64,000 nt of DNA from Cymbomonas tetramitiformis (GCA_001247695.2 LGRX02035513.1:1-64000); one strand, 5' to 3'; positions 33,401 through 44,397 are shown, counted from the stretch's first letter. Numbers and translations are program-made. The notes: a model not told the origin generated them from the sequence alone.

Positions 33401-34813
33401 GGGGTTTGGCCGGGAGCCTTTGACCGCTTCCCTTCAGTGACCCCGAGGCCATCCTCAGCAATTGGTGGGACCAGTGGGGGCGGCGGAGGCGACGACGATG
33501 GAGGCGATGGTGATGACGACGGTGACGACCCGGGAGGACCCGGTGGCCATCAAGGGGGGGGGAATGAGCCGCCTGGCGACCCCACTTCTGACGCGCCTAG
33601 CGACCCCTCGCGGAATCTTGGAGATGGACGTCGCGGCCATGGCGGGGGCGGAGGCGGTGACGATCCGCCCGACGATGAGACGTCCTACAGCTTCGGTTCG
33701 AGTAGGAGGTCCTCGTACAATGATGGCAGGCAGCAAAGGGAGGAGTACACGAGGCACTCATATGCCCTCAAGGCCGCGAAGGACATCATGTCCTTGTACT
33801 CAGCACCGCTGGAAGGGTCCACGAACCCCTTCGGCCCGCTGTTGCGGTTCGTGGACGAGTTCGACAGGTGCTTAGCCCTTCCAGTGGTGCTCCTCGCGAT
33901 GAACACCCCGTGCAACGTGCCCAACGGAGCGTTCGAGCTCGGAGAGCCGATTCTCTCGGTGCATATCTTGTTGAAGGAGATCACCCAGCATTGCTTCCCT
34001 ACGCCTAGCTCCGAAGGAACGGAGCTGCGAGGGGTTCTCCTGGATGCCGAGGCGGACAAGTCGTTGAACCTTGAGAAGGTCATTGTGCCGCTGGCGAAGC
34101 TGATCGTGCCGCTGAAGAGTGAAATGGCCACCTTGGGCTCGTTCCTACGCCGAGTACGCCAAACTCAAGGACGCATGGCGACACCGCGCAAAGTGCGCGA
34201 GTTTTGGGATGGACTGCATCTAGCCCATCGCGTAGTGACCATGTTGGCGACACACGAGCTCACCACACCGGTTCCGGAATCCGACCTCCTGGACGTCTTC
34301 CTCTCGGGCTTATCCGCGGAGGTACGGAAGGAGGCGTTCGAGATTGCAGAGCGGAAGGGGACCCCCTTGATCCTCCTCGACCGCGCCCTTCCAGCCAGTC
34401 GACGCCTAGCGCTGGAATACGCCATTGAGGCGGAGTTGCATTTGAACAACGCGACGAGTAGGAGAGCGCCAGTGCAGCTACTGGCAGCGGTGGAGGTCTC
34501 GGAGGAGCTACTAGCTCTAGCCGAAGATCGTCCCGCGGGTGCAACTCCTACTGGGCAACGTCTGGGCTCCCCGGAGTACACTGGTTGCAGGTTGTGCCAA
34601 AGCAAAGAGCACTATGCTCGAGAGTGCCCACAGGCTGCTCTTCGTAAGAAGGAGTGGGCCAAAGCACTTCTGGCTGAAACTTTGGACATGGTCATGCACG
34701 AAGTGGAAACGGATGAATACTGCGACGTGCTCAACGCGGTGTTGCCAAAGGAACTAATGGATTTTGCCGCGGAGGACTCCCTCGAGCTCGGAGTACCCTC
34801 CAAGTCCCAATGA
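30473..34813 (+). CDS. gag: Retro-A Gag-like protein, 1446 aa
   Basis: The ATG at 30473 begins MSSSRQASS. The first third contains six Trp-centred segments (ALRNWWSTW, ALTTWHLRA, SLTAWHERV, LLSAWREEQ, CMKAWKATV, VLHEWSALT) resembling Sfi1-type centrin-binding repeats. A Gln/Glu/Arg-rich coiled coil follows (about 32090-32800). Then come a Cys-pair region (PCSRC...LCIYC, about 33270-33400), a Gly/Asp-rich linker, a helical capsid-like region (about 33750-34480) and a zinc knuckle CRLCQSKEHYAREC (C-x2-C-x4-H-x4-C) near 34590-34632. The protein should form the particle and bind the RNA. It is about three times the usual gypsy Gag length. The stop overlaps the pol ATG (ATGA). Confidence 0.85.
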   Translation: MSSSRQASSLYVPPQRRSGVAEAASGPSGLSSSARVFQLRDGLGALGPTPYFVPEWGAPAGARRSSTGGVAVQRSLEGEYALLASAPLPQEERRTQASLPATPTNFPDGSRDSPGLVSSIVRTFECYSTPQQRAGGAGASGLQRSQPALEELNTVAIATAHNLRSSPHSEAVVDHLPLAPEHLVGNQTHESNIFTPRRESAPPSGERGLSSVNEWSVRLARQAVAVDILAVCALRNWWSTWTARVLSGRVSSALTTWHLRARLARMRVSLTAWHERVHRKNQVQRKKQDFAGHASSRLASRLLSAWREEQRRVKEITLEITACNIARSEFYVRKCMKAWKATVDFASKCTTFAVQREQHVKREVLHEWSALTDTPDVTPKQWATLRRHLRRLCGQEDSIAAITWEVQLRTKSGEQRVIPSRGLLLSHVTSASHHYHHLHSARPLVTTIPANRPARLVRLGVSVEEVIKTLRRTTTLGASVQQHGVQSVPSRNPYGVLSSEDDSTIDEEDVHSADSAPQPPRSKASSAPRPTQRERAVRVQALTELAHEKEVAKQERKRQKLAKRKLAKARRRSDEGKLMYDSTSTSSEEKSTLSSCQTSSSEALSSDASHTSSSRSSRRKGGRQRRRQAQVTRHERQLRELQEESERVALDAATAHQAQLTALRMDMHNAVEEATRMHQELRTTVCQEARRAALESAEEQIARMQHAADVVSHQHEQAVASQAEEAARHHQQLREMQRAAEEQRQQLDQAAREQRLLEQQVAESKIVVQAALEAADGRAHSRPEQPPNTPASYATVTSDAQEAEREALMVPPSATTVDVRGHKGVTFEEDASKRASSPTSVHDRLAKMDWRSISVPAVTAIRAHVEEHLPGHVGKMEAERMFCDVARRYRDHDLASGCGPPVSEAPASQLPSPPLAGTAIVCCVYDEVASSTSNVPCSRCARSPQPPVAIWNCGLTALSDLSETTQFLPLCIYCTRGVWPGAFDRFPSVTPRPSSAIGGTSGGGGGDDDGGDGDDDGDDPGGPGGHQGGGNEPPGDPTSDAPSDPSRNLGDGRRGHGGGGGGDDPPDDETSYSFGSSRRSSYNDGRQQREEYTRHSYALKAAKDIMSLYSAPLEGSTNPFGPLLRFVDEFDRCLALPVVLLAMNTPCNVPNGAFELGEPILSVHILLKEITQHCFPTPSSEGTELRGVLLDAEADKSLNLEKVIVPLAKLIVPLKSEMATLGSFLRRVRQTQGRMATPRKVREFWDGLHLAHRVVTMLATHELTTPVPESDLLDVFLSGLSAEVRKEAFEIAERKGTPLILLDRALPASRRLALEYAIEAELHLNNATSRRAPVQLLAAVEVSEELLALAEDRPAGATPTGQRLGSPEYTGCRLCQSKEHYARECPQAALRKKEWAKALLAETLDMVMHEVETDEYCDVLNAVLPKELMDFAAEDSLELGVPSKSQ

Positions 34814-37800
34814 GCTCGGGCCCACATCCCCGCGATGAGCCCCCCTCCTACCTCTCGGAGCAGCAGTTGCGGGAGAAGTGGAGAAGAGCCCGTCGACGTC
34901 AAAGGCGGAGTGCTCCTTGCACAGGATACCTAGACTCCGATGAGCTCAACATGCTACCCTCGCGGGCGATGACTAGCCCTCCTCCCGCGCCGGAGCGTCA
35001 AGTGGTCGAAGCTCGCCTTCGCAAGGAAGCCAAGTCTCCAGTGTGTACGAGCGAGGACCTCACAGACGACTCCCAGCACGTTGAGAAACGGCACCGACGT
35101 ACCCTGAAGGTGACCGAGAGCTACCGCGTGCACTTGGAGCCAACGGGCCAACCATTGCAAGGTTGGCAATTTCGAGCTGTCCGAGGGCAAGGGACGAGCG
35201 CTTTACGCTCCAAAGTGGGCACACGGGGCTTGAGGTCCTCCATCAAGGCTCTGGAAACGGACCTTGCACCGCCCCGTACACCTCCGCGGAGCACGAGCCC
35301 ACCGCTTTGGAGAGCCGGGCATCGACGCAGCAGCCGAGGACCCACGCGGTCACCAACGCACAGCGCGGTTACCGCCAACAAGCGAGAAGCTCGAGCTCGG
35401 TCACCCTTACCCGCAGCCCTTAACAAACTTAAAAGGCTGCAAGAATACCGACGACGACGTCAAGACATCCAGCTTGGGCGTCGACCTCGTACGCCCTCAC
35501 CTAACGGCAGCACGACTGCCGAGGCAACCTCAACCACATGGAGTGACCGCCCCCGACCATGGCTGTCACCGACCCATGCAGCTCGAGCTGAAGGAGCACC
35601 AAGGAGGAGGTGGCTCAGTGGGCTGGAGAAGGTTCGCCAACGAGAGAAGCTTAAGCGGGATTATGCCAGTGGCCTCCCATATTTGGAGCGGGACTCTCCT
35701 ATAGACGAAGAGCTACTGCACATCTTAGCCAAGGAACAAGCGCAAGAGGAAGTAGAAGATGGACTCCTCCAGTACGCAAGTGACTTGGCGACGAATGATA
35801 TGGCGCGAGCAGCGAAGGACAAGGTCATCCAAGTGGCCTTGTACCCACCTGATTACCCACCCAGGGACCTGGTGCAGACAGCCACCGCTCAAGGGCTCTT
35901 GGCCGATGCAGGCACCTACGAGTTACCATGGGACTCTGACATGGACGACCCTCCTGACCTAGGCGACCCTCATGCCAAGGACGACCCCTTCATATGCCAG
36001 CTCAACAGCATCATCGACAGTGGGGACATGAGCCCTGGCTGGAGTGATCTCTTGGCGGCTGTATCAACATCGCGAGCGCCACCTCGACAGATCAACAATT
36101 CCAAGGCCCCCACCTTGTTGTTGTTCTGGGCGTACGTGAACGGTCGTCGCGTAAAGGTGCTGGTGGACAGTGGGTGCTCCACCAACATTATCTCGGACAA
36201 GACTGTACGCAGCATTCCCTCCCTGACGCCTCGACCTCACGAAAACCCCATGCGAGTGCGAGTAGCTGACGGCGCGTCGTACGATGTCAACACGTGCGTC
36301 CGTCCTCGACTGCAAGCAGAGACCACCAAGGGGTTGTACGTCAAGCAATTGGAGCTCAGAGTGATGCCCATTGATCTTTGCGTGGATATTATCCTTGGAG
36401 GACCTTGGCTAGCCTCTCACTCCCCAGTCACCCTGGATTACTCCCGATGGGGTTCCATCCGGTTTGGTTCTGGAAGCAAGAGAGTGGTCATTACAGGCTG
36501 CTCTCCGGGAACGCCAGACCCCTCAAGACCCAAGGATAAGGCCATGGCGTTGGTACAAGGAGTCTTGTTGGACCCCAAAAGGGTACGCAAGGACCTTCGA
36601 GCCCTCCAATCTAAGGATGAGTGTGCCTTCGTGGTGTACCTAGCACCCGACGGCACCTTCGGGGCGGTCGCCTGTAACGAAGAGACCGACGCCGAGACCA
36701 ACGCCAAGCCCAGGGACGCTTCGTCCGAGCGTTGCGCCACGTCTAGCTCTGAGCAGCAAGACGCCCAAGTCGCGGGCGCCATGGACTCCTCCCAAGCGGA
36801 TCTGGGTGAGACGGACGCGCCTGCGCTGATGTCCGCGTCAGACACTGACTCCGAAGCCGAGGACGCTCTACTCCTCCGGGAATCTGTGCGGCCCAGCCCA
36901 GGCACCAGTGACGAGGACCACTTGGATAAGGTGTACGCAACAGTGGAGTCCACCCGCCCACAAAACTTTGACGTGGTCGCGCTGGAGGGTGCTGTTGGCC
37001 CCCCGGCGGACAATGCGCCATCCAACAACCTACATCTGGGGTTCTTCCAGAGCAAGCGCGAAGCTTTGGGAGCATTTGCTTTATTACCTGAGCACGTACG
37101 TGCCCAAGCAATCGACGACCACGCGCAAGGGAAACCACCCACCTGGCATGCCGAAGCCGCAGCCGCGCTGGAGCAGGGAAGGCGCTTACTCCGCGAACGT
37201 CGGCCGCGACGCAAGCGTGTGCGCTGGAGCGACGAGAAGCCCCATACTGAAGGTTTATCTCAAGAGCAGGCCGCTCCTGTGGCCGAGGAACCACCGTCAC
37301 CGACACCGCCGCCCAAGCCCCATGCCATGGAAGCGGAGGAGCCGGACGAGATTGACGAGACAGTGTCCCCGGAGATATGGCAACAGCTGCGCGACCTTGA
37401 GGAGGAGTTCAGGGACGTCATATGTACGGAGCTGCCTGACTCCGTCCAAAGCCGCGACTACAAGAACAACATTCGCTTGCGATCCGACTGGAGTGGGCAG
37501 CCGCTACATCGGCGTAACTACAAGTTGTCGCAAGAGGAGCTTCGGCAACTTCGTGCACAACTTGACGAGCTGTTGGCCAAGGGGTACATCCGTCCATCGG
37601 CGTCTCCCTGGGGTTGTCCGGTACTTATGGTGCCGAAGCCGAGCAACCCTAAGGAGCTGCGCTTGGTTATCGACTACAGGTCGATAAACGAGATCACGGT
37701 CAATCAAGGACAAGTACCCTCTTCCTGACGTACAAACCCTCCTCGATGACCTACAAGGAGCAACCGTCTTCTCCACAGCAGACGCCTTGTGGGGATTCTG

Positions 37801-40800
37801 GCAAGTTCCCATGGAACAGGAGGACATCGAGAAGACAGCCATGACCACCCACTTCGGAGCTTATGAGTGGCTGGTCATGCCTATGGGACTGAGCAACTCA
37901 CCGAGCACGTGGCAAAGAATGATGACGCAGTACCTCGGACACCTACCCTTCTGCAGAGTGTTCGTGGACGACATCATGATTTTCAGTGACACACCTGAGC
38001 AGCATGTCGGCCATGTACGAGCTGTATTAGCGGCCTGTCGCCAGCACAAAGTATACCTCAAGCGGAGCAAGTTGAAGTTGTGCATGCGAGCAGTACGCTT
38101 CCTTGGCCATGTGTGCAGTAAGGAAGGTTGTCGCCCCCAACGCGACAAAGTTGCCTCAGTTCGCGACTGGCCGGAGCTCGAGACTGTCACCCACGTGCGC
38201 CAATTCCTTGGAATGTGTGGCTTTTACCGGCGGTACATCCAGTCCTTCGCTCACATTGCCCACCCTCTCACTCGCCTCACGAAGATGGGAGTGCCATGGA
38301 CTTGGGGCAAGGAGGAGAAAGAAGCCTTCCAACGATTGAAGTCAGCATTGATTTCAGCACCAATCCTCGCCCTACCGGACCAGCGCTCAGCAGCCGATGG
38401 GTCTCGCCCATTTTGCGTGCAGACCGACGCGAGTGCGGTCGCACTAGGAGGCGTGCTGATGCAAGACCTGGGACGAGGTCTTCAACCGTTGGCCTTCGAG
38501 AGCAGGCAATTCTCCTCGGCCGAGCAGAACTACCACGCTGGGGAGCGGGAGCTGTGCGCCATCCACCACTGCACCACAGTGACGTGGAGGCATTACCTTA
38601 TATTCACCGACTTCAAACTCATGGGTGACCACAAACCCTTGCAGTGGCTCTTCGCGCCGGCTCGGGAGCTGAGTCGACGCCAAGCACGCTGGTATGAAGA
38701 CTTGGTGGAAGTGGGCGTGCACCAAATGGAGCACGTACCTGGCCGATGCCTAGTAGTTCCGGACGCCCAATCCAGACGACCAGACTACAAGCAGTCATCC
38801 GCCAGGGAGGGGCTCAAGGAGAAGGGCGTGGTCGACCGGGACACAGACGAGCCTCGTCAGAGTGTGCCAAGGGAGTCGGCTGAGAGCTCAACCCCCGCCG
38901 ATCCCACCTCAGTATTCGGTGCAATCGACGAGGACGACACCGACGAAGAGCCGTCCGAGGAGCCCGCTAAAGTCAAGACCCTTGAAGACCCCATCTCGGT
39001 GCTCGACTCCACGTTTGATTACTCCGACTCTGAAGACGAGTCTGTACCTCCGGTCAGCCCCCCGTTGGTCGTTGGGGAGCTCACTCATCTGAATGGGCTC
39101 ACCTGGGTGGAAACCCCCGACCTGTGGGAAGACGCAGCTGAGACGTTGCACACCGCGGAGCGCGCCTTGCATGAAGCCACCCTTGCGGGCGTCACTACTC
39201 GCTCTCGCTCGCAACCGGAGCAAGCCCCCTCTCCAGCCCCCTCAACTCCCCTTAGTCCTTCCCCTCCCAGCAAACAAAGTTCCCCTCCCGCGTCAAGCTC
39301 CCACTACGATAACGTGGTAGACCGGCAGGACTGGAAACTGGTAAAGGAGAAGTTCGAAGAGATCTCAGCGCAGTACGGCCCGTTCGACGTGGACGCGTGT
39401 TGTGACTCCATGGGCGTCAACCGCCAGGTGGACACCTATTGGACGGAGTGCCTCAAGCAGCAATGGCGGGGAAAGCACGTCTGGTGCAACCCCCCCTACA
39501 CCAAGGATAGCAACCTCATTGAGAGGATCCTACGCCACTTTATGGCTGAGTGGCGCGCCGACCCAGAGAACACGTCGGCGATGTTCCTACTGCCGGACTA
39601 TGACGCGTCCTGGCGCACCCTTATCCAGCCCAAGTACGGCCTGCACGTGGTCAAGGTGTTCGACCTCAAGGATGCCAAGGGTCACCCTACATGCTTGTTT
39701 GAGTCACCAGATGGAGGCCGACCAGCGCTGCGGTGGCCCGTGCTGCTGGTGTGGGCGCCAGCGGCCAGCCGGACTCGGCCTCGAGCGAAGAGTGCCCGTG
39801 CGCCCGCCGCTCAAGGTGCAAGCGAGCCTATGGTCACGTCAGGGCCAGCGGCCAAGGCACGCGCAACCAAAGGACCACTGAAGGCATGCCAGTTCGTGAA
39901 AGCACTACGCGCGGAGTACGAACGTAGCCCTTACCTCACGATGTTAAAGGAAGAGCTTTTAGCCGCCCCGCACCAGCGCACGGACACCTTCCGTATGGTT
40001 GACGACATGATCTGGCGCATCGCGGAGGGACGCTACCAGCTGGTGTTGTCATCCGACTCTCCCCTTCGAGAGATAGTCATGCGTGAAGCGCACGAGTCTC
40101 CCGCAGCGGGACACACCGGACGAGATAAGACTCTTGCTCGGATAGTGCGGCGGTTCTGGTGGCCTCGCATGAACAAAGACGTCACCGACTGGACCCGCTC
40201 GTGCTTGATATGCCAGCAGACCCGCCCGAGGAACAGCTATCCGGATGGCCAGCTGAACCCCCTCCAGGTCCCGGTCAGGCTGTGGCAGGTGGTGAGCATT
40301 GACTTCGTCACAGGTCTGCCGCGCACGGAGCGGGGCTACGACGCCTTCGCCACGTTCACGGACAAGTTGTCCAAGATGGTGCACGTGGTCCCCATGCTGT
40401 ACTCTGACAGTTCCGCTGAGCAAGTGGCACGAATGTACTTCGACCATGTTTGGCGACTGCACGGTGCTCCCATGAAGATCGTTTGTGACAGGGACTCTCG
40501 CTTCCGTGACGCCTTTCATATGGAGTTGCATCGCCTTATGGGGGTGCAGGTGGCCTCCACTACGCCGTACCATCCACAAGGGGACGGTCAAGCGGAGCAC
40601 ACAAACCACACGGTGGAGCGCATGTTGCGCGCCTACGTTGACGCAAACCAGACAGACTGGGATTTGTGGTGCACCCCGGTGGAGTACGCCATTAACGACT
40701 CCAGGTCCGCGGTTACTGGATTCACACCCTTCGAGCTTTGCTATGGGCATGCCCCAGCGTCGCAGCTCGACTTCTTCGTAGAAGCTGCATTGGCCTCTCG

Positions 40801-42568
40801 TAGGGGCCGCGCCAAGGGGGGGAGAGGGGACGTCGTGAAGAAAGGCACGGCCCACGAGACCGCCCGGCAGTTTGTTCAGCAGTTGCAGACTGCTCGCGAT
40901 AGGTTGCTGGTAGCTCAGCAGCAGCAAGTGGCCCAGTATGATGCTCGCCATCGCGCTCGCCGGTACGCAATAGGTGACATGGTGTGGGTGGACGCCACGC
41001 ATCTCACCCAGCCCGGGGATCGGGGCCTACACAAGAAGTTGCTGAAGAAGCGCCTGGGTCCGATGGAGGTGCTGGAGGCCTTCCACAGCGACCGGCAGAT
41101 GGAGCTCGCCACCGAGGACCGAGGGCCCCCCGCGGCTTACCGCCTGAAGCTACCACCACAGTGGAAGGTGCACGACGTCTTCACCGTGGATAGACTCACC
41201 CCAGTGGAGTCGGGCCAGGACAAGTTCGCGGACAGGAGTGCGGAGATTCCGCCTCCCCCTGTGGACGTGAGCGGTCGTAAGGAGATGGCGGTGGAGTGCA
41301 TTGAGAGGTCACGCACGAGGAGACGTAGCGGGCGGAAATGGACGGAGTACATGGTCAAATGGGTAGGTATGCCGCGCTCCGAGAATGAATGGAAAACTCG
41401 CGAGGACCTCGAATTCGATGGAGTTGGCCGAAAAGGGATACCTAACCGCGCTCTTCAGGAGTTCGAGAAGGTCGAGGCCAAGAGGCAAGAACGTGAAAAG
41501 AGTAGAGTCACTCGCAAACGCGAGGAGTCAGCAGGAGCGATATGGTTGACGGATCCTGAAGAGTTACAGGCGGACGGAATGGCGTGGATCCCGGAAGAAC
41601 GGGCCGACGACGAGGTGGGCACATTCGCGACGGTGTCGTCCACCAGTTTCATGCCATCCCAAGGACCTGGTCGAGGAGCGGCACGCCTACAGCCGTCTCG
41701 ACGCCCAATACGGATCTTGGTGTTGTTTTGTGGCACAGGCTCCGTCGAACGACAGTTCAGCAAGCAGTTTCCTGGGTGTGAGGTAGTCTCGGTGGACATC
41801 CAGAACCGATGGAAGCCCACTCACTGCGAAAACGTCCTGCACTGGGACTATCGGCAGTTCTCGCCCAAGCACTTTGACGTCATTTGGGCGAGCCCTCCAT
41901 GCACGGAGTATAGCCAAGCCAAAACGGTAGGGATACGAGACTTGCGTGGTGCTGACAGACAAGTGCGGAGAACGCTGGAGATCATCAAGTACCTCCAGCC
42001 GAGCTTCTACTTCATCGAGAACCCGCGTGGCCGAGCTCCTCATGGGTTACACACTCGCCGATGCATGCAAGGGTTGCCACCTCCGCATCTGGCTACGTAT
42101 TGTAAGTATGGTATGCCCTACAAGAAGCCCACCCACTTCTGGACCAACGCGCCTATCGCCACTCTGAAGTCTTGCGACCCCGAAAACCCCTGCGACTTCA
42201 AACGCCGTTATGGGCGGCACGAGAAGATGGCGCAGAGCGGCTCCGCCAGCAGAGTGTCGGGCGACCCTAGACCAGGCATGGGAGCTGGATGGCACGTGTA
42301 TGGCATCCCCGCAGCCTTGCTTAAACAATTATTCAGCTCTCTACCGGTGGAACAACCCGTGGGGGCAATCGCAGCGGTGTGTGAATACCTAGCGGAGCTG
42401 CTTTGGAGAGATGAAGATGAGACAGGTCTCAACGATGAAAGAGTCTGCGCTAATCCGGAAGAAGCTGACGAGGAGCCGGTGACCTTGATGCCGGAGTACA
42501 GCCCTACGCCGCCACCAGTGATGTCCGCCGACAGCGAGTGGGACACCATGGGCTCCGAATCAGCCTAA
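34810..42568 (+). CDS. pol: Retro-A Pol polyprotein with N6A- and C5-methyltransferase domains (one frame break)
   Basis: Translation would begin at ATG 34810, overlapping the gag stop. Domains: a long N-terminal region; aspartic protease with VLVDSGCS (36158-36180); RT with FVDD (37961-37972); RNase H (about 38400-38780); acidic linker; Dam-like methyltransferase with FDVDACCDS and CNPPY (39310-39765); integrase HHCC finger (about 40080-40220) and core with the D, D and E of IDFVTG, CDRDSRF and GQAEHTN; chromodomain (about 41280-41470); C5 methyltransferase with LVLFCGTGS, ASPPC and IENPRG (about 41695-42250). The first frame stops at 37728. The second frame is entered if one G of AATCAAGGACAAG (37702-37714) is removed, so the break is a 1-base insertion or a sequencing error; a programmed +1 shift is possible but lacks a known signal. 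Confidence 0.88.
39310..39765 (+). other. Dam-like N6-adenine methyltransferase domain in Pol
   Basis: About 150 residues beginning DWKLVKEKFEEISAQYGPFD. Key features are FDVDACCDS, the following Asn of GVNRQV, the catalytic NPPY (39488-39499) preceded by W-GKHVWC, and a hydrophobic core ending in VLLVWAP. This agrees with the phage/plasmid N-6-adenine-methyltransferase family (PF05869 type), where NPPY binds the target base. It occupies the linker between RNase H and integrase. It may modify the element's own cDNA or its target, which is an inference. Confidence 0.7.
41695..42250 (+). other. Cytosine-C5 methyltransferase domain at the Pol C-terminus
   Basis: It opens with RILVLFCGTGSVERQF (AdoMet-binding motif I), continues with VVSVDIQ, has WASPPCTEYS with the catalytic Cys (41890-41903), FIENPRG (motif VI, 42014-42024) and a C-terminal part with YCKYGMPYKKPTHFW. 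A single PPC with ENP is the arrangement of small viral and phage-like C5 enzymes rather than of DNMT1/CMT proteins. It follows the chromodomain directly, so it would reach DNA as part of the integrase complex if not cleaved off. Confidence 0.82.
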
Positions 42569-42608
42569 CGACTGTGCATCTAAGCACAAGCGAGGACGCT
42601 TCCCACCT

Positions 42609-42623
42609 GAAGGGGGGGGGAGT
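42609..42623 (+). promoter_or_regulatory. Polypurine tract of Retro-A
   Basis: GAAGGGGGGGGGAGT lies directly before the 3' LTR, the expected plus-strand primer position. The 41-base gap after the pol stop is otherwise non-coding. Confidence 0.9.
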
Positions 42624-43137
42624 TGTGCTAGGACAACACACGGTGTCATGCGCGGATGACTCAGCAATGTCATACATGCCAGAAGTGTCATACGCGCCTT
42701 ACAGCATTAGCGCCCGAGACCCCTGTTGAGGAAGAGACCCCCCTTATATGGGAGTACACAGTACCACTGTACTGTGTAATAATGTGACATGTAGAATACT
42801 GGCACATCATGCTGCATGATAATGTAGTACAAGCATATGATAGGTTGATGAGACTTGGCCATGCTGACTAGGATTACCTCAGAGAGCTGAGTGAATAAGT
42901 AATGGCCAAGGCCAAAGAAACAGTTGAGATTTCTAGAGTAAAACAGCCGCATGGCAAAAGTCAATATAATACCTAATTCTTACTGCAAATATATGTACTG
43001 AGTCTGGACATAGTTCCTAAGAATCGACATAGCTTGATTAGTCTTATATAGTGCATAATATAGAACCTTGCACTATATATGATCCACAAGTAGTTTCACA
43101 GTCACTGTCAAGTAGAGGTTTAGTACTGCCTCCTACA
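42624..43137 (+). repeat. 3' LTR of Retro-A
   Basis: 514 bp from TGTGCTAGG to CTCCTACA. Relative to the 5' copy it has G for A in CATCATGCTGC, one A fewer in GGCAAAAGTC and T for C in ATATGTACTG. Confidence 0.97.
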
Positions 43138-43142
43138 GTACC

Positions 43143-44397
43143 ACCAGGCAGCAATTAGCACAACAGTCGCAATGACTGCAAAAGACATGCTACGGAAAGC
43201 ATGGACACATACCTTAGATTCCCAGTGTTTCCACACCACCAGAGCCCAAAAGCAATTGGGGTGGTAACTGGGATCGGCGCGTCGGATATTTATATCCCGC
43301 CTCCTCGCCAAGAGCCATGGGGCGGTTGTTATGCAATTTTGAGTTGCGACACTGGAACCTAGACTGGGCCTGTTTAGAAGCTAAAAAGGCCCAGTTTTTC
43401 ACAATCCAGTAAAAACATGCAAACAGGCACACACACCTGTAAAATTCTATCGAAGAATTCAATTCGAAAGCGCATTTTCGAACTAGCTAGCCTAAAGGCA
43501 GAGAACGCACACAAAACAAGTACTTAAAAATCACTTAAACATCACGTAACGTGGGAGCTCCTAGCCCCACATCAAATGTCGAGCGTCCCTATACCAACTC
43601 ACCTGCCCTTCAGGATATCACTATGATTCAAGGTGCACCGGTAGATCCAGCTTTCCGATCTTACTAAAAGGTTGTGAGCGCACCTGGCGGGAATGATGTC
43701 CGCTCATTCCGTGTGTGACCAACTGCCACAGACTATTTTCGAAAACCTGCTCATGATTTCATTTGCGAACACTGTAAGTGAATTACGAAAGGAAAATAGG
43801 TGCCCCGGCAGGATCTACCGTCTCAAAATCTCGCACGAAAATTATGGGGTAAATCATAGTTTTGGGCAAGCGACAAAGTGCGTGGGTGTGTGGGTTACGT
43901 AAACACCAAACGCATCTTGCTTGCGGCGACCACGCAATGACCAACCTCCTGCGGAAAATATACGGTACGCGAAAATATCAGAAACTATTTTATACTAGCA
44001 ACACAATACAATCAAATTATTTAGGCTGATCTAATCAGAGTTTGCAGTATGGTTTTCGGCTCACGTGCTTTCAAACTTCGGAGACGCACGTAAGACTAAA
44101 TGGGAAGTCAAGAGCTCACGATACTGTGTCCATCAAGGTGAGGTCGCCATGGCGCAGTCCGAGCGTATGCGCCAGTGACATTTCTGCTGATGTCATCGAT
44201 TACTGGAACGCGAAGAAACGGTGCAGTGCGTTCGGGATTTCCGATGACGGTTACAATCCAAAGCGAAACGAGAACGCGGATCGCGGATCATCACCATCGT
44301 TATGAGCACGCTCTCAGGCGATTCAGGAACGGGGATCGCAAAATGTCGTATGCAGAACACGATCGCTCCGGAACGGGGGGTAACGGGGGACAGTCGA
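43143..44397. other. Non-coding flank right of Retro-A
   Basis: No domain-bearing frame. The part to about 43.6 kb continues whatever sequence lay left of 28681 before Retro-A inserted. From 44.2 kb the text contains GGAACGGGGATCG/GGAACGGGGGGTAAC motifs reminiscent of 10.39 kb. Confidence 0.5.

Larger units (their letters stand above)
28686..43137 (+). mobile_element. Retro-A: complete 14.45-kb gypsy-type LTR retrotransposon with two methyltransferase domains
   Basis: The LTRs (515 and 514 bp) differ by two substitutions and a one-base indel. The element is flanked by a perfect 5-bp duplication GTACC (28681-28685, 43138-43142). It has a tRNA primer site, a G-rich polypurine tract, gag and pol. 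Domain order (protease, RT, RNase H, insert, integrase, chromodomain) marks a Ty3/gypsy chromovirus-like element. The extra domains are a Dam-like N6-adenine methyltransferase between RNase H and integrase, and a cytosine-C5 methyltransferase after the chromodomain. Near-identical LTRs mean recent insertion. The RT is in two frames through one extra base near 37709, so this copy may be defective or mis-assembled there. Confidence 0.95.

Noticed and set aside
37700..37728. Programmed +1 frameshift in Retro-A RT
   Set aside because: No known slippery sequence or stimulator, and the break lies inside a catalytic domain; a one-base error or mutation is simpler.
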